Of a stretch of 42,383 bases of DNA, positions 32,705-40,765 are shown piece by piece (the stretch's first letter is position 1; every line of letters starts with the position of its first letter). Made by a program: the position numbers and the translations under genes. Source of the DNA: Pseudomonadota bacterium. Lineage in GTDB: Bacteria > Pseudomonadota > Gammaproteobacteria > Burkholderiales > SHXO01. The stretch is from contig JAEZCG010000138.1 in assembly GCA_023430065.1 (NCBI GenBank), forward strand, positions 1-42,383, given 5' to 3'. The notes beneath the pieces are model-generated. The model searched no databases. It was not told where the DNA came from and saw nothing but the letters and a program-made list of their open reading frames with translations.

Positions 32705-33946
32705 CTACCTCGCGGCCTGCTCGATGACCTTGTCTCGCAGAAGCGCGTCGATGCGATCCTGCGAGTAGCCGAGCACTTCGCGCAGCACCTCGCCTGTGTG
32801 CTCGCCCACTCTGTGCGGGGCAGGCCCGGCCGGGTGCACCGGTGCACCATCCAGATGAAAGGGGGTGGCCGTCACACGCACCGACCCGCGCACCGGGTGC
32901 GCCACGTCCGGGAACGCCTCACGTTCTTTCAGATGCGGATGCGTGACGACTTGTTCGACGGTGAGCATCGGCGCGCACGGTACTCTGCCCTGTGCCAGGA
33001 CCCTCACTGCGGTTTCCACGTCGCCCAGCGTATCCAGCCACTCGCGCAACATCGCGGCGAGCACATCCCAGTTCCTGCGTCGATCCATCGGGGTGGCAAA
33101 GCGCGGATCGTCCACCAGATCCGGACGCTGCATGAGCTGCGTCAGGCGTATCCACAGGTGCGGTGCACCGGCGGTCTGCATCGCCACGTACCGATCTCCG
33201 AGGCCATGCACCAGCATGCCCGCACGCGGCCGGCGTTCGACCGATGCGCCATTGAGTGCCGCGCCGAAAGTAATGTCGTCGGCCGCGATCAGGCACTCGA
33301 GCATGGACACGTCGACGAAGGCACCCTTTCCGAATCGTGCCCGCCGCAGCAACGCCGCGCAAATCGCGCCGAACGCATGCGCGCCGGCCAGGACGTCTGC
33401 CGCCTGCAGGTAGGCGGCGCGCGGCGGCGCCTCGCCCCCACGTTCGAGATCCATGATTCCCGACATGGCGTTCACCAGGTGTGCGTACGCCTGCATGCCG
33501 CTCAGCGGACCGCTCTGCCCGAAGCCGGAGATGGCGCAGTAGACGAGATCGGGCTTGACCTCGCGCAGCCGCGGCTCGTCGAGTCCGTAGCGCTTCATCA
33601 CGCCTGGCGAGAAATTCTCCACCACGACGTCGGCGGCGCGCACGAGGTCCAGGGCAATCTCGCGCGCAGCCGCATTGCCCAGGTCGAGCGCAATACCCCA
33701 CTTGCCCACGTTCAGCCGGACGTAGTAGCTGCTCTGGTCGCTCCGCCCGGGCTCCAACTGCACGGTGGTGTATCGGATCTCGTCACCCTCACCCGGCCGT
33801 TCGATCTTGATGACGCGCGCGCCCAGGTCCGCGCGCAGACGCGTGCAGTACGGCCCGGCAAGTACGCGGGTGAAATCCACGACGGTGATGCCGGCAAGGG
33901 GAAGGTCTTCCAAGGATCGGCCGGAGCGTGGGGATGATTGCGCCAC
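32705..33946 (-). CDS. CaiB/BaiF family class III CoA-transferase
   Basis: 413 residues, standard for formyl-CoA transferase-type enzymes. The N-terminus LAGITVVDFTRVLAGPYCTRLRADLGARVIKIE and NVGKWGIALDL are diagnostic. The catalytic aspartate that forms the acyl-aspartyl anhydride aligns to Asp184 in LQAADVLAGAHA. GKGAFVDVSMLE and the C-terminal HPHLKEREAF are also typical. It moves CoA between carboxylic acids; the acceptor is unknown. The dioxygenase gene ends 27 bp upstream on the same strand, so the two are probably an operon in which the dioxygenase product is activated, or a shared acid metabolised. Confidence 0.94.
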   Translation of the reverse strand: MAQSSPRSGRSLEDLPLAGITVVDFTRVLAGPYCTRLRADLGARVIKIERPGEGDEIRYTTVQLEPGRSDQSSYYVRLNVGKWGIALDLGNAAAREIALDLVRAADVVVENFSPGVMKRYGLDEPRLREVKPDLVYCAISGFGQSGPLSGMQAYAHLVNAMSGIMDLERGGEAPPRAAYLQAADVLAGAHAFGAICAALLRRARFGKGAFVDVSMLECLIAADDITFGAALNGASVERRPRAGMLVHGLGDRYVAMQTAGAPHLWIRLTQLMQRPDLVDDPRFATPMDRRRNWDVLAAMLREWLDTLGDVETAVRVLAQGRVPCAPMLTVEQVVTHPHLKEREAFPDVAHPVRGSVRVTATPFHLDGAPVHPAGPAPHRVGEHTGEVLREVLGYSQDRIDALLRDKVIEQAAR

Positions 33947-33973
33947 AGGCGGGAACGAAAGCGAGGTCGAGCG

Positions 33974-34852
33974 TCAGACCTGCGGGGCGGTCATCGCGTC
34001 GCCCGCCACCGTCGTGCGCCGCATGTCGCGCGGCTGCGTCTCGTCGAAGCGGCGCACGCGGTGCATGGTCTGGCGGTTGTCCCACATCACCAGATCGTAC
34101 TGTTTCCAGCGATGGGCGTAGACGAACTGCCGCTGCGTGGCGTGCTCGGTCAGGTCGCGGAGGAAGTCCCGCGCCTCGGGCACGGGCCAGCCGACGATCG
34201 CGCCGATGTGGGACGAGAGATAGATGGACTTCCTCCCGCTCACCGGATGGGTGCGGACCAGGCGCTGGCGCACCGGCCGGAACATCTCGCGCTCCGCATC
34301 GGAGAAACCGGTGAAACCCATCGAGCCACGCGAGTACAACAGGGAGTGCTCGCACACCAGGTCCTCGATCAGGGCGCGCATCTCCTCATCCAGCGCATCG
34401 TAGGCAGCCCGCATGTCGGCAAACTCCGTATCGCCGCCGCGAGGGGCCGGCGCGCGCGCGGAGAGGATCGAGTAGCGCGCCGGGATCGCCCGGTAGGAAC
34501 TGTCCGAGTGCCACAGCCGGTTGCCGAGATTGAACATGCGCCGGCGGTCGTCGCGCCCCAGCGGACGGCCATGTTCATCGAGGTTCGAGACATCGATCAT
34601 GCCATCCTTCAGGCGGTACTCGTCCGCCTTGGTGATGTTCCCGCCCTGGGCGTGCTCGATCCCGCCGAAGTTCAGCGTGAAGGCCATCTGCTGCGCGTCG
34701 CTGATCGCCTGATCGTGGAACACCAGCACTGCAAAGCGGTCCATGCCGCCCTCGATGGCCGCCACGTCCTCGGCGCTCAACGGCTCGCGCAGGTCGACGC
34801 CGGAAACCTCGGCGGCGAACTCCGGCGCAAGGGGATCAAGGGTCACTGCCAT
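33974..34852 (-). CDS. TauD/TfdA family Fe(II)/2-oxoglutarate dioxygenase
   Basis: 292 residues. The facial triad is His115 and Asp117 (LWHSDSSY) plus His264 (DNRQTMHRV), and Arg279, fifteen residues later, is placed to bind 2-oxoglutarate. The overall sequence (VLVFHDQAIS, SILSARAPAPRGGDTEFADM, WKQYDLVMWDNR) is nearest to the TfdA (2,4-dichlorophenoxyacetate) branch as opposed to taurine dioxygenase. It should hydroxylate, and so cleave, an ether or a sulfonate; the substrate is not readable from sequence. It is the first gene of a two-gene unit with the CoA transferase. Its start is divergent from the SIR2-TIR gene across a 155-bp gap. Confidence 0.93.
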   Translation of the reverse strand: MAVTLDPLAPEFAAEVSGVDLREPLSAEDVAAIEGGMDRFAVLVFHDQAISDAQQMAFTLNFGGIEHAQGGNITKADEYRLKDGMIDVSNLDEHGRPLGRDDRRRMFNLGNRLWHSDSSYRAIPARYSILSARAPAPRGGDTEFADMRAAYDALDEEMRALIEDLVCEHSLLYSRGSMGFTGFSDAEREMFRPVRQRLVRTHPVSGRKSIYLSSHIGAIVGWPVPEARDFLRDLTEHATQRQFVYAHRWKQYDLVMWDNRQTMHRVRRFDETQPRDMRRTTVAGDAMTAPQV

Positions 34853-35007
34853 GGATGTCTTCCGCTCTGAAGGCGATGGGCACTGTCGGCGTGCCCTGGC
34901 GACATCCTAGCGCAGATTGCAAAGGCAGTATGGTGCTGGACGCGCGCCCTGTGCGCGTTACTCGACTATCATGACCGTTACGTCGCTTCGCACGCTACTG
35001 CAACCCG

Positions 35008-36390
35008 ATGGCCGCAGACGAGGATTTCTGGGACGACCTTCTGGGACACCTCACCGAGGGCCTGCTCGTCCCGGTAGTCGGCCCCGACCTGCTGGTGTTT
35101 CAGGATGTCGCGCGTGAGGTCACGCTGTCCCGAATGCTGGGCGAGCGACTCGCTGCCCGATACAAGGTCGACGTCGCCTGGCATGACGGCGGCGCGCTCG
35201 ACGACGCAGTGCGCGCCGTGCTTGCGGCGGCCGGCCGCGACAAGCTCGAGCGCCTCTATCGCGTCGTCAACGACGCGCTGCGCGAGATCGACCCTGTGCC
35301 GCCCGATGCACTGCGCGCACTCGCCCGCATCACCGACCTGCGCCTGTTCGTCAGCACCACGTTCGATTCCCTCCTGGCGCGGGCGCTGGACGAGGAGCGA
35401 TTCGGCGGCAAGCGGCTCACCCAGGAGTTCTGGTTCGCCCCCAACCAGTCGACCGCTGCCCAGCAGGACAATGCGCGCGCACCGAGTGCGAGCGCGGCGG
35501 TGTTCAAGCTCTTCGGCGAAGTCTCCTCGGTACCCCAGTACGCCATCCACGACGAGGATATCCTCGAGTGGCTGCACGCGCTGCTGTCGGAAACGGCGCG
35601 GCTGCCCGACTGGGTGCAGCACCAGTTGAAGGAGCGCCCTCTGCTTCTGCTCGGCTGCCACATGCCCGACTGGATCGGCCGCTTCCTGCTGCGCATGGCG
35701 AGCACCAACCGGCTGTCGCTCGGCAACAAGCAGTTCTTCATCGTCGATAGCGAGCTGTCGAACGATTCCGAGCTCGCCGCCTTCTTCCGCACCTACTGCA
35801 ATCCCACCTGCATTCAGGTGGTCCACCAGGACCCGCGGCGCTTCGTTGCCGAGCTGCTCTCGCGCTGGCAGTCGCGTCGCGGCAGCGCTCCCTCTGCCAC
35901 TGACAGCGGGGATGAAGCGCAGGCTGTTGCAGGCGGAAGCATCTTCATCAGCTACGTGCGGGAGGACATCGAGGCGGCGCGGCGGCTCGCGGCGGCGATC
36001 GCGCAGATCGGCGGTGACGTGTGGCTGGACGAGCGCCGCCTGCAGCCGGGCGATCGCTGGGAAGGCGAGATCCTGGCCAGCGTGCGCCGCGGCGTCCGTC
36101 TGTTCCTGCCGCTCGTCTCCCGGCAGACCGAAGCGCGCGAGGAAGGCTACGTCTTCAAGGAGTGGGCGGAAGCGGTGGAGCGGGCACGCGGGATTCCCAA
36201 CCGGCGCTTCATCGTTCCCATCGTCATCGATCCCGACTACGACGGCAATCCGGGCGGATTCCGCACCATCCCGGAAGCTTTTCGTGCCGTGCACTTCGGC
36301 CACGCGCCGGACGGGCGTCCGAGCGAGGCGCTGCTCGACACGCTTGCCCGGGAGATACGCGCCATGCGCCGCGGCGGGGACGCGCGATGA
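35008..36390 (+). CDS. SIR2-like domain fused to a TIR domain, probable NADase effector
   Basis: 460 residues. Residues 7-285 follow the SIR2_2 layout: nucleotide loop LVPVVGPDLL (20-29), LRLFVSTTFDSLLARAL (111-127), VFKLFGEVSS (165-174) and LLLLGCHMPDWIGRFLLRMA. The positions normally GAG, the Asn of TTN and the His of KLHG are GPD, Phe119 and Phe169, so this domain looks catalytically dead. Residues 309-455 are a TIR domain: SIFISYVRED, GGDVWLDERRLQPGDRWEGEI, LFLPLVS, and the helix YVFKEWAEAV with Glu385 at the candidate NAD-cleaving position. TIR effectors destroy NAD or make cyclic ADP-ribose signals in phage defence. The stop overlaps the STAND gene start by four bases. The ATG lacks a good ribosome site; no other in-frame start exists after the TGA at 34972. 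Confidence 0.87.
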   Translation: MAADEDFWDDLLGHLTEGLLVPVVGPDLLVFQDVAREVTLSRMLGERLAARYKVDVAWHDGGALDDAVRAVLAAAGRDKLERLYRVVNDALREIDPVPPDALRALARITDLRLFVSTTFDSLLARALDEERFGGKRLTQEFWFAPNQSTAAQQDNARAPSASAAVFKLFGEVSSVPQYAIHDEDILEWLHALLSETARLPDWVQHQLKERPLLLLGCHMPDWIGRFLLRMASTNRLSLGNKQFFIVDSELSNDSELAAFFRTYCNPTCIQVVHQDPRRFVAELLSRWQSRRGSAPSATDSGDEAQAVAGGSIFISYVREDIEAARRLAAAIAQIGGDVWLDERRLQPGDRWEGEILASVRRGVRLFLPLVSRQTEAREEGYVFKEWAEAVERARGIPNRRFIVPIVIDPDYDGNPGGFRTIPEAFRAVHFGHAPDGRPSEALLDTLAREIRAMRRGGDAR

Positions 36391-38366
36391 ACACGGGTGC
36401 GACCCGCCTCGACGCACACAATCCGTGGCCTGGACTGGATGCCTTCGACGAGGCCGGACGCCCCTTCTTTCACGGTCGCGACGTGGAGATCGCCGAGCTG
36501 CTGCGCAAGGTACACGAAGCGCCGCTCACCGTCCTGTTCGGCAAGTCCGGCCTGGGCAAGACTTCCCTGCTGCGCGCAGGACTGTTCCCGCGCCTGCGTG
36601 AGGAGCAGTACTTCCCGGTTTACGTCCGGCTCGCACTGCGACCCGATGCCCCGCCCCCTGCCCGGCAGCTGCAGGACTGCCTGGCCGGCACGCTCGCGCA
36701 GGAACACATCGACGCACCGGCGATGCGGGCCGACGAATCCTTGTGGGCGTACTTGCACCGGGCGGACCTCGAGTTTTGGAACGCGCGCAATTTCCTGGTC
36801 ACCCCGGTGTTCGTGCTCGACCAGTTCGAGGAGGTCTTCACCCTGGGCGCGAAGCTGGGCGAGGCCACCGCCCGCCTGCGCAACGACCTCGGCGACCTCG
36901 CCGAGAACCGGATTCCCGAGGCACTGATGGCCGTGCTGTCTGGTCCCGCCGCCGATGCCCTGCAGGTGCGCGCCATGCCCTACAAGCTGCTGCTGAGCCT
37001 GCGCGAGGATTTCCTGCCGGAACTGGAGAGCTGGCGCGTCGCCATTCCCAGCCTCGCCAAGGTCCGTTTCAGGTTGCTGCCGATGCGCCCGGACCAGGCC
37101 CTGGCCGCGGTGTCCGCAGCACGCGACATCGTCGATGAATCGGTCGCCCAGCGTATCGTCGACTTCGTCGCGGCCGCCGCCGGCACCAGTATCGAAGACA
37201 CCGGGCAGGCAGCGCTCGATGCGGGCCTCGTCGGCAACGGCAAGGAAGGCGAAGTGGAGCCCGCACTGCTCAGCCTGTTCTGCAGGGGCCTGAACGAGGC
37301 ACGCAAGCGCAGCGGCAAGGCGAAGATCGACCAGGCGCTGCTCGAGGGCGCCAAGCAGAGCATCATCGCCGACTACTATGCGACCTGCTTCGACGGAATG
37401 CCCGATGCGGTTCCGCGCTTCGTCGAGAGCGAGCTGATCACCGAGAAGGGTTACCGCAACAGCTATGCGCGCGACGACGCCGTCCCGGGGCACTTGAGCG
37501 AGGAGCAGCTGCAGCGGCTGGTGGACCTGCGGTTGCTGCGCATCGGCGAATCCTACGGTGCCCAGCGCATCGAACTGACCCACGACCTGCTCACCCACGT
37601 GGTGCGCGAGGCGCGCGACCGGCGCCGTGCCACGGAACGGGAAGCGGCCGCAGCGCGGCGCGCAGCGCAGGAGCGAGAAGCCCTGCAACGGGAGGCACGC
37701 GAACGCGAGCAGGCCCTCGAGGCACAACGGCAGAAGGAACGCGAAGAGCACCTGAGGGCCGAGGCTGCGGCCGGCCGTCGTTTCAAGTTCCTCGCGATGG
37801 GCCTCGCCGTGGTGCTTGCGGGTGCGATCGCCGCCGCCGCAGTCGCTTACATGCAATCGCATAGTGCCGAGCGGGCCCACATGGAAGCGGACCTGCAACG
37901 CGCCGATGCCGACGCGCAGCGCCGCCTCGCGCAGGAGCGACTGGACCGCATCACCGACGGCCTGCGCATGAAGCAGGCAGTGCTTTCCGGAGATCGAGCC
38001 CGGATCCACTCGGCACTCACCGGCGAGGGATTGAGCGCGGGCAACACCTCGTCGATCCGCTTCACCGCGCGCGCCGACGACCTCGGCTACCGGAACCCCG
38101 CCGGGCAGCAGATCTACAAGTTCTCGCTCATGCCGGATCCTGCGGAACTGCAACGGATCAAGGAAGGCGTGGCGGTGATCACCTACCGCATGGACCATCC
38201 GACCTTTCAGAACGCCCTGCTCGCCACCGGCCCGGAGCGCAATTTCACGGCAAGCTACACCGGATGGGGCTGCCTGCGTCAGGTAGTGGCCTTGATCGAG
38301 TACAAGGATCCGGACCGTCCGCCCGAATTGACGGCGTACGACATGTGCGAGGCGCTGAACTGGTAG
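36387..38366 (+). CDS. STAND NTPase with coiled coil, transmembrane helix and pYEATS-like domain
   Basis: 659 residues. Residues 12-410 are an nSTAND1-type NTPase: NPWPGLDAFDEAGRPFFHGRD, Walker A GKSGLGKTS at 52-60, Walker B VFVLDQFEEVF at 141-151, LLSLREDF, and a winged-helix end RIELTHDLLTHVVREARDRR. An Arg/Glu/Ala-rich coiled coil spans 411-465, then one transmembrane helix at 468-487, and a second short coiled coil to about 525. The last 70 residues (590-655; VAVITYRMDHPTF, NFTASYTGWGCLRQVVALIEY) resemble the prokaryotic YEATS domain, an immunoglobulin-like fold. STAND proteins are ATP-driven oligomeric switches; the usual WD40/TPR sensor is absent. The start overlaps the SIR2-TIR stop (ATGA), so both are made together. 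Confidence 0.88.
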   Translation: MNTGATRLDAHNPWPGLDAFDEAGRPFFHGRDVEIAELLRKVHEAPLTVLFGKSGLGKTSLLRAGLFPRLREEQYFPVYVRLALRPDAPPPARQLQDCLAGTLAQEHIDAPAMRADESLWAYLHRADLEFWNARNFLVTPVFVLDQFEEVFTLGAKLGEATARLRNDLGDLAENRIPEALMAVLSGPAADALQVRAMPYKLLLSLREDFLPELESWRVAIPSLAKVRFRLLPMRPDQALAAVSAARDIVDESVAQRIVDFVAAAAGTSIEDTGQAALDAGLVGNGKEGEVEPALLSLFCRGLNEARKRSGKAKIDQALLEGAKQSIIADYYATCFDGMPDAVPRFVESELITEKGYRNSYARDDAVPGHLSEEQLQRLVDLRLLRIGESYGAQRIELTHDLLTHVVREARDRRRATEREAAAARRAAQEREALQREAREREQALEAQRQKEREEHLRAEAAAGRRFKFLAMGLAVVLAGAIAAAAVAYMQSHSAERAHMEADLQRADADAQRRLAQERLDRITDGLRMKQAVLSGDRARIHSALTGEGLSAGNTSSIRFTARADDLGYRNPAGQQIYKFSLMPDPAELQRIKEGVAVITYRMDHPTFQNALLATGPERNFTASYTGWGCLRQVVALIEYKDPDRPPELTAYDMCEALNW

Positions 38367-38394
38367 AGCCGCTCACCGATCCGGCGTCCATGCG

Positions 38395-39150
38395 TCACAT
38401 CACGCCGCCGCCATTCACATAGATTATCTGGCCCGTCATGTAGCTCGCCGCATCGGACAGCAGGAACGAAACCACTGAAGCGATCTCCTCCGGCTCACCC
38501 ATGCGCTGCATCGTGATCGACCGCAGGAACGCCTGCGCGCGATCCGCACCGAGCGCATCGAGCGACTGCTGAAGCATGTCGGTACGGATGGGTCCAGGCC
38601 CGACGCCGTTGACGCGGATGCCGTGCCGGCCCTCCTCCTTGGCCAGGATGCGTGTGAAGGCCTCCAGACCCGCCTTGGACACGGCATAGATACCGTAGCC
38701 GGCGGGCATGCGCTGCGTGACGTTGGACGACAGGTTGATCACATGACCACCACCCTGCGCGCGCATGACCGGCACGACCACGCGCGCCAGGCGGTAGGGT
38801 GCAGTGAGGTTGACTTCGAGCACGCGCGTCCAGTCCTCGTCCTTCAGGTCTGCGAAGAACACATTCGGCACGTGTACACCGGCGTTGTTCACCAGCACGT
38901 CGATGCGCCCGCACGCGGCGACCGTGTCGGCGACGAGCTTGTCGATCTGCTCGGCTCTCCCGACGTCGCACTGCAGTGCAAGCGCTTCGCAGCCTGCCTT
39001 GCGCAACTCGGTGCACAGTGCATCGGCTTCTTCGCGCCGCGATTGGTACGTGAAGACGAGTCGGTAGCCGTCCTTCGCGAGATTGCGCACGATCGCCGCT
39101 CCAATGCCGCGCGATCCGCCCGTGACGAGAGCGACTTTGTGATCTGCCAT
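38395..39150 (-). CDS. FabG-like short-chain dehydrogenase/reductase
   Basis: 251 residues, classical SDR. Cofactor motif TGGSRGIG at 10-17, NNAG at 88-91, Ser141/142 region (INLSSN), Tyr155 and Lys159 (YAVSK), and the C-terminal signature TGQIIYVNGGGVM. The basic residues after strand two (YQSRRE) suggest NADP(H). It resembles 3-oxoacyl-ACP reductase FabG, but the gene is alone, without fatty-acid synthesis neighbours, so the substrate is open. The ATG at 39150 has GGGGAG seven bases upstream; the longer frame to 39243 only runs into the repeat block. It converges with the STAND gene 28 bp away and is unlikely to be part of that system. Confidence 0.92.
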   Translation of the reverse strand: MADHKVALVTGGSRGIGAAIVRNLAKDGYRLVFTYQSRREEADALCTELRKAGCEALALQCDVGRAEQIDKLVADTVAACGRIDVLVNNAGVHVPNVFFADLKDEDWTRVLEVNLTAPYRLARVVVPVMRAQGGGHVINLSSNVTQRMPAGYGIYAVSKAGLEAFTRILAKEEGRHGIRVNGVGPGPIRTDMLQQSLDALGADRAQAFLRSITMQRMGEPEEIASVVSFLLSDAASYMTGQIIYVNGGGVM

Positions 39151-39215
39151 GTTTGTTCTCCCCTGGCTCGAGGTGAGAATGCTAGCGTGGATACCTCGGT
39201 ACTGCGCACCCCCTT

Positions 39216-39640
39216 CGGCGGCATCCATAGTCCTCGGTGTCATCTCGCGCCGACGGCGTCCTGGCTATCGGTGTCATCCCGAGCCGACGGCGAGGGATCC
39301 TCGCTCTGCAAACGGGCACGGCGAGATTTCCTTCGTTCGGAATGACACCGTTGTGTTGCCTCGCCGGCGTACCTTTCCCACGGCGGCGTCACTTCCTACT
39401 GTCATCCTACCTCGGCGGCATCCATACTCCTCGGTGTCATCCCGAGCCAACGGCGAGGCATTCTCGCTTCGCAAGCTCGCACGGCGAGGATTCCCCGCTG
39501 CGCTCGGAATGACACCGTTGGAGTGCCTCGCCGGCGTACCTTTCCCACGGCGGCGTCACTTCCTACTGTCACCCTCCCTCGGCGGCATCCATACTCCTCA
39601 GTGTCATCCCGAGCCGACGGCGAGGGATCCTCGCTTTGCA
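39216..39640. repeat. Tandem array of a roughly 167-bp intergenic repeat, 2.5 copies
   Basis: Units begin with CGGCGGCATCCATA at 39216, 39413 and 39580; the second unit is 167 bp, and the first is 197 bp because of an internal 30-bp duplication. Each unit carries GGTGTCATCCCGAGCC near its left and CTCGGAATGACACCGTT about 100 bp on, so its ends form an inverted repeat, with GCCTCGCCGGCGTACC and CACGGCGGCGTCACTTCC beyond. The array covers the gap between the SDR gene and arsS and contains no gene that I can support; the apparent reading frames are by-products of the repeats. Confidence 0.8.
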
Positions 39641-39649
39641 CCCAATCCG

Positions 39650-40765
39650 TCACGCCGTCTGTCCGCCGCAGGAACTTCCCGCGCCCGCCGTACAACCGAA
39701 GCAATGCCGCGCCGTGACGATCGTGCGCCGATGCCACGCCTCCTCGTCGAACTCGGCGATGTGCGACCCCGCGCCCGCTGCCAACTCGAGTTCCAGCATC
39801 TGATTGAAGTCGCAGTCGTACAACCGTCCGTCCCACCCGACCGAAAGCGTGTTCCGGCACATGACGCCGTCGAGCGCAGCGGGATTGAACGCGTTCACCA
39901 GCCGCTCCATGTAGGCGTCGAGATTGCCCGAGTTCTCCAGCCACTCCAGGAAGCGCGAGATCGGCATGTTGTTGATCACGAACAACCGGTCGAAGCTCAC
40001 CGCGAAATTTCGCTGCAGCGCGTCACGCCACTCGCGCTCCAGCGTCGCCTGCGAAGCGCCGAGAAACGCCCCGGCCGGATTGGACACGAGCGTCAGGCGC
40101 CGCGTCGGATCGCCCCGACCATAGCCGGCGGCGTTCAGGCGCCGCAGCGCCTCGATCGACCGCCCGTACACCCCCTCGCCGCGCTGCGCGTCCGTGTTCG
40201 GTCGCCGGTAATGCGGCAGGGAGGCGACCACTTCGATTCCCCGCTCGGCGAACCAGTCGATGAGCCCGGCGTTGCGCTGAAGCAGCAGGACCGTGAGATT
40301 GCATCGATCCATCACGTGCTTGCCGGCGTCCACCGCCGCCTGCACCACGTCGCGGAATCGCGGGTGCAGTTCCGGCGCGCCGCCGGTCAGATCGACCGTG
40401 TGCGCGCCGCTGCGTCGAATCGCGACGATGGTGGACTCGACCACATCGTCCGGCATCATGGCGTCGGTGCGATCGGGGCCGGCATCCACGTGGCAGTGGC
40501 GGCACGTCATGTTGCACAGCTTGCCCAGGTTCACCTGGAAGATCGCCAGGTGGCCCGGCCGCAGCGGCCCTGCCAGGCTGTCGAACTCGACGCGTTCGCC
40601 CGCACGCTCGAGCGGCACAGCGGCCAGGGTCCGCAACTGCTCGCCGGCTGCGGCCAATCGCATCTGCCGCCGCCGCAGGCTCGCGGCCGCACGGGGAGTG
40701 GAATCGCGCGTGGCAAGGTACTCGGCGACCTCGCCGAGGTCGCCGGGAGTCGTCAGGCCGTCCAT
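39650..40765 (-). CDS. arsS: Arsenosugar biosynthesis radical SAM protein ArsS
   Basis: 371 residues. The radical SAM cluster cysteines are Cys84, Cys88 and Cys91 (CNMTCRHCHVDAGPDRTD), followed by VDLTGGAPELHPRFR. The C-terminal DUF3641 half holds LTLVSNPAGAFLGASQ, LFVINNMPISRFLEWL, YDCDFNQML and the family end HCFGCTAGAGSSCGG (Cys355, Cys358, Cys366), probably an auxiliary cluster site. All of these positions are read as ordinary cysteines; no in-frame TGA suggests selenocysteine. ArsS is thought to transfer a deoxyadenosyl group to dimethylarsenic in arsenosugar formation. The start directly follows the peroxidase-like stop codon, so the pair is translationally coupled. Confidence 0.93.
   Translation of the reverse strand: MDGLTTPGDLGEVAEYLATRDSTPRAAASLRRRQMRLAAAGEQLRTLAAVPLERAGERVEFDSLAGPLRPGHLAIFQVNLGKLCNMTCRHCHVDAGPDRTDAMMPDDVVESTIVAIRRSGAHTVDLTGGAPELHPRFRDVVQAAVDAGKHVMDRCNLTVLLLQRNAGLIDWFAERGIEVVASLPHYRRPNTDAQRGEGVYGRSIEALRRLNAAGYGRGDPTRRLTLVSNPAGAFLGASQATLEREWRDALQRNFAVSFDRLFVINNMPISRFLEWLENSGNLDAYMERLVNAFNPAALDGVMCRNTLSVGWDGRLYDCDFNQMLELELAAGAGSHIAEFDEEAWHRRTIVTARHCFGCTAGAGSSCGGQTA

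Noticed and set aside
34978..36417. 479-residue minus-strand frame
   Set aside because: Antisense shadow of the SIR2-TIR gene with no domain signature.
36237..38198. 653-residue minus-strand frame
   Set aside because: Antisense to the STAND gene, no recognisable domain; the plus strand has Walker motifs and a coiled coil.
39216..39640. CRISPR array
   Set aside because: The units are about 167 bp and repeated along their whole length; there are no short repeats with unique spacers and no cas genes.
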